From: Candidatus Bathyarchaeota archaeon
GTDB taxonomy: Archaea; Thermoproteota; Bathyarchaeia; Bathyarchaeales; UBA233
Direction: 5' to 3'
Assembly (NCBI GenBank): GCA_029907045.1
Contig: JARYMR010000072.1
Span: forward strand, 1-7,580
Length of the DNA: 7,580 nt
The stretch's first letter is position 1. Every line of letters begins with the position of its first letter. Shown piece after piece: positions 7,277 to 7,580 of the stretch. The notes beneath the pieces were generated by a model that had not been told where the DNA came from, made no database searches, and saw only the letters and a program-made list of their open reading frames with translations. A program made the position numbers and the translations under genes.

Positions 7277-7281
7277 GGAGG
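7277..7281 (+). promoter_or_regulatory. Ribosome binding site supporting a TTG start
   Basis: GGAGG lies seven bases before TTG 7289. It supports this non-ATG start, which is also the only start candidate after the in-frame TAA at 7265. Confidence 0.65.
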
Positions 7282-7288
7282 AAAAATC

Positions 7289-7580
7289 TTGTACGGATAT
7301 GCTGGAAGAGTACTCCACATAGACCTCACAACAGGAAAAACCCATGTTGAACCCTTAAATGAGGATTACGCCAAAAAATACATTGGCGGCATAGGCTTAG
7401 GAATGCGCCTCTGGCTTGACCACTCAAAAGCTGGAGTTGACCCCTTCAGCCCAGAAAACCCACTAATCCTAACAGTAGGCCCAACAGCTGGAACAGTCTG
7501 GCCCACTGGCGGAAATGGACATGCCTTTGTTTCAAAATCTCCCCAAAGCTTTGGAATAGCGGAATCAAAATCTCACGGAT
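7289..7580 (+). CDS. Aldehyde:ferredoxin oxidoreductase family protein, N-terminal part (cut by window edge)
   Basis: Members are tungsten-pterin enzymes that oxidise aldehydes to carboxylic acids with ferredoxin, or the reverse. The 97 visible residues match the family's N-terminal domain: MYGYAGRVLHIDLTTGK (1-17), YIGGIGLGMRLW (31-42), GVDPFSPENPLILTVGPTAG (49-68) and FVSKSP (80-85). Compared with Pyrococcus furiosus Aor, position 76 after TGG is Asn rather than the pterin-contacting Arg. The usual N-S-G-G stretch near 93-96 reads K-S-H-G here (94-97). It therefore belongs to a divergent subgroup and should not be called Aor proper without the rest of the protein. The TTG start has GGAGG seven bases upstream and an in-frame stop behind it. 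It follows tfrB by 71 bases on the same strand. An acid/aldehyde role beside an acyl-CoA synthetase is plausible but inferred. The cofactor cysteine ligands lie downstream, outside the window. Confidence 0.88.
   Translation, partial: MYGYAGRVLHIDLTTGKTHVEPLNEDYAKKYIGGIGLGMRLWLDHSKAGVDPFSPENPLILTVGPTAGTVWPTGGNGHAFVSKSPQSFGIAESKSHG

Overview
The window looks like chromosomal DNA of an archaeon. The evidence is TATA-type promoters a short distance upstream of starts, ribosome binding sites that read as pieces of GGAGGTGA at a nearly constant distance from the start codon, and gene families typical of anaerobic archaea: a thiol:fumarate-reductase-type flavoprotein and iron-sulfur pair, and an aldehyde:ferredoxin oxidoreductase. 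The DNA is AT-rich by eye. An uncultivated anaerobic Thermoproteota lineage, such as Bathyarchaeia, is a guess from this combination and cannot be proved here. The window is gene-dense: seven genes, two of them cut by the window edges, and no non-coding stretch longer than about 140 bases. I see no tRNA, rRNA, CRISPR array, insertion sequence or long repeat.

Left half, minus strand (right to left): an AMP-forming acyl-CoA synthetase of the acetyl-/propionyl-CoA synthetase family (1893-3797). After a 77-base gap with its own TATA-like box comes a tight three-gene cluster: methylmalonyl-CoA epimerase (1414-1815), a 12-helix major facilitator transporter (288-1406), and the N-terminal third of a biotin-protein ligase (1-281, running off the left edge). 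Gaps within this cluster are 6-7 bases.

Right half, plus strand: a succinate dehydrogenase/fumarate reductase flavoprotein (3938-5638) and, 13 bases later, a fused iron-sulfur subunit (5652-7217). The fusion carries an FrdB-like [2Fe-2S] domain, an HdrC-like bis-[4Fe-4S] region and HdrB/HdrD-like CCG domains. A 71-base gap leads to the start of an aldehyde:ferredoxin oxidoreductase family gene (7289 to the right edge). The synthetase and the flavoprotein genes diverge from a shared 140-base promoter region. A perfect 14-base palindrome lies between the two TATA boxes.

Read together, the genes suggest one pathway. Propionate or acetate would be activated to the acyl-CoA. Propionyl-CoA would be carboxylated by a biotin enzyme not in the window, which would need the biotin ligase. 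(S)-methylmalonyl-CoA would be epimerised and converted to succinyl-CoA and succinate, and succinate/fumarate would be interconverted by the TfrAB-like enzyme. The synthetase's acyl pocket has the Val/Ala combination I associate with propionyl-CoA synthetase, which supports this reading. I found no wholly unknown system. The most interesting points are the TfrB-like fusion with an apparently degenerate first CCG domain, the altered synthetase P-loop and pocket, the shared operator candidate, and a divergent pterin-binding segment in the oxidoreductase.
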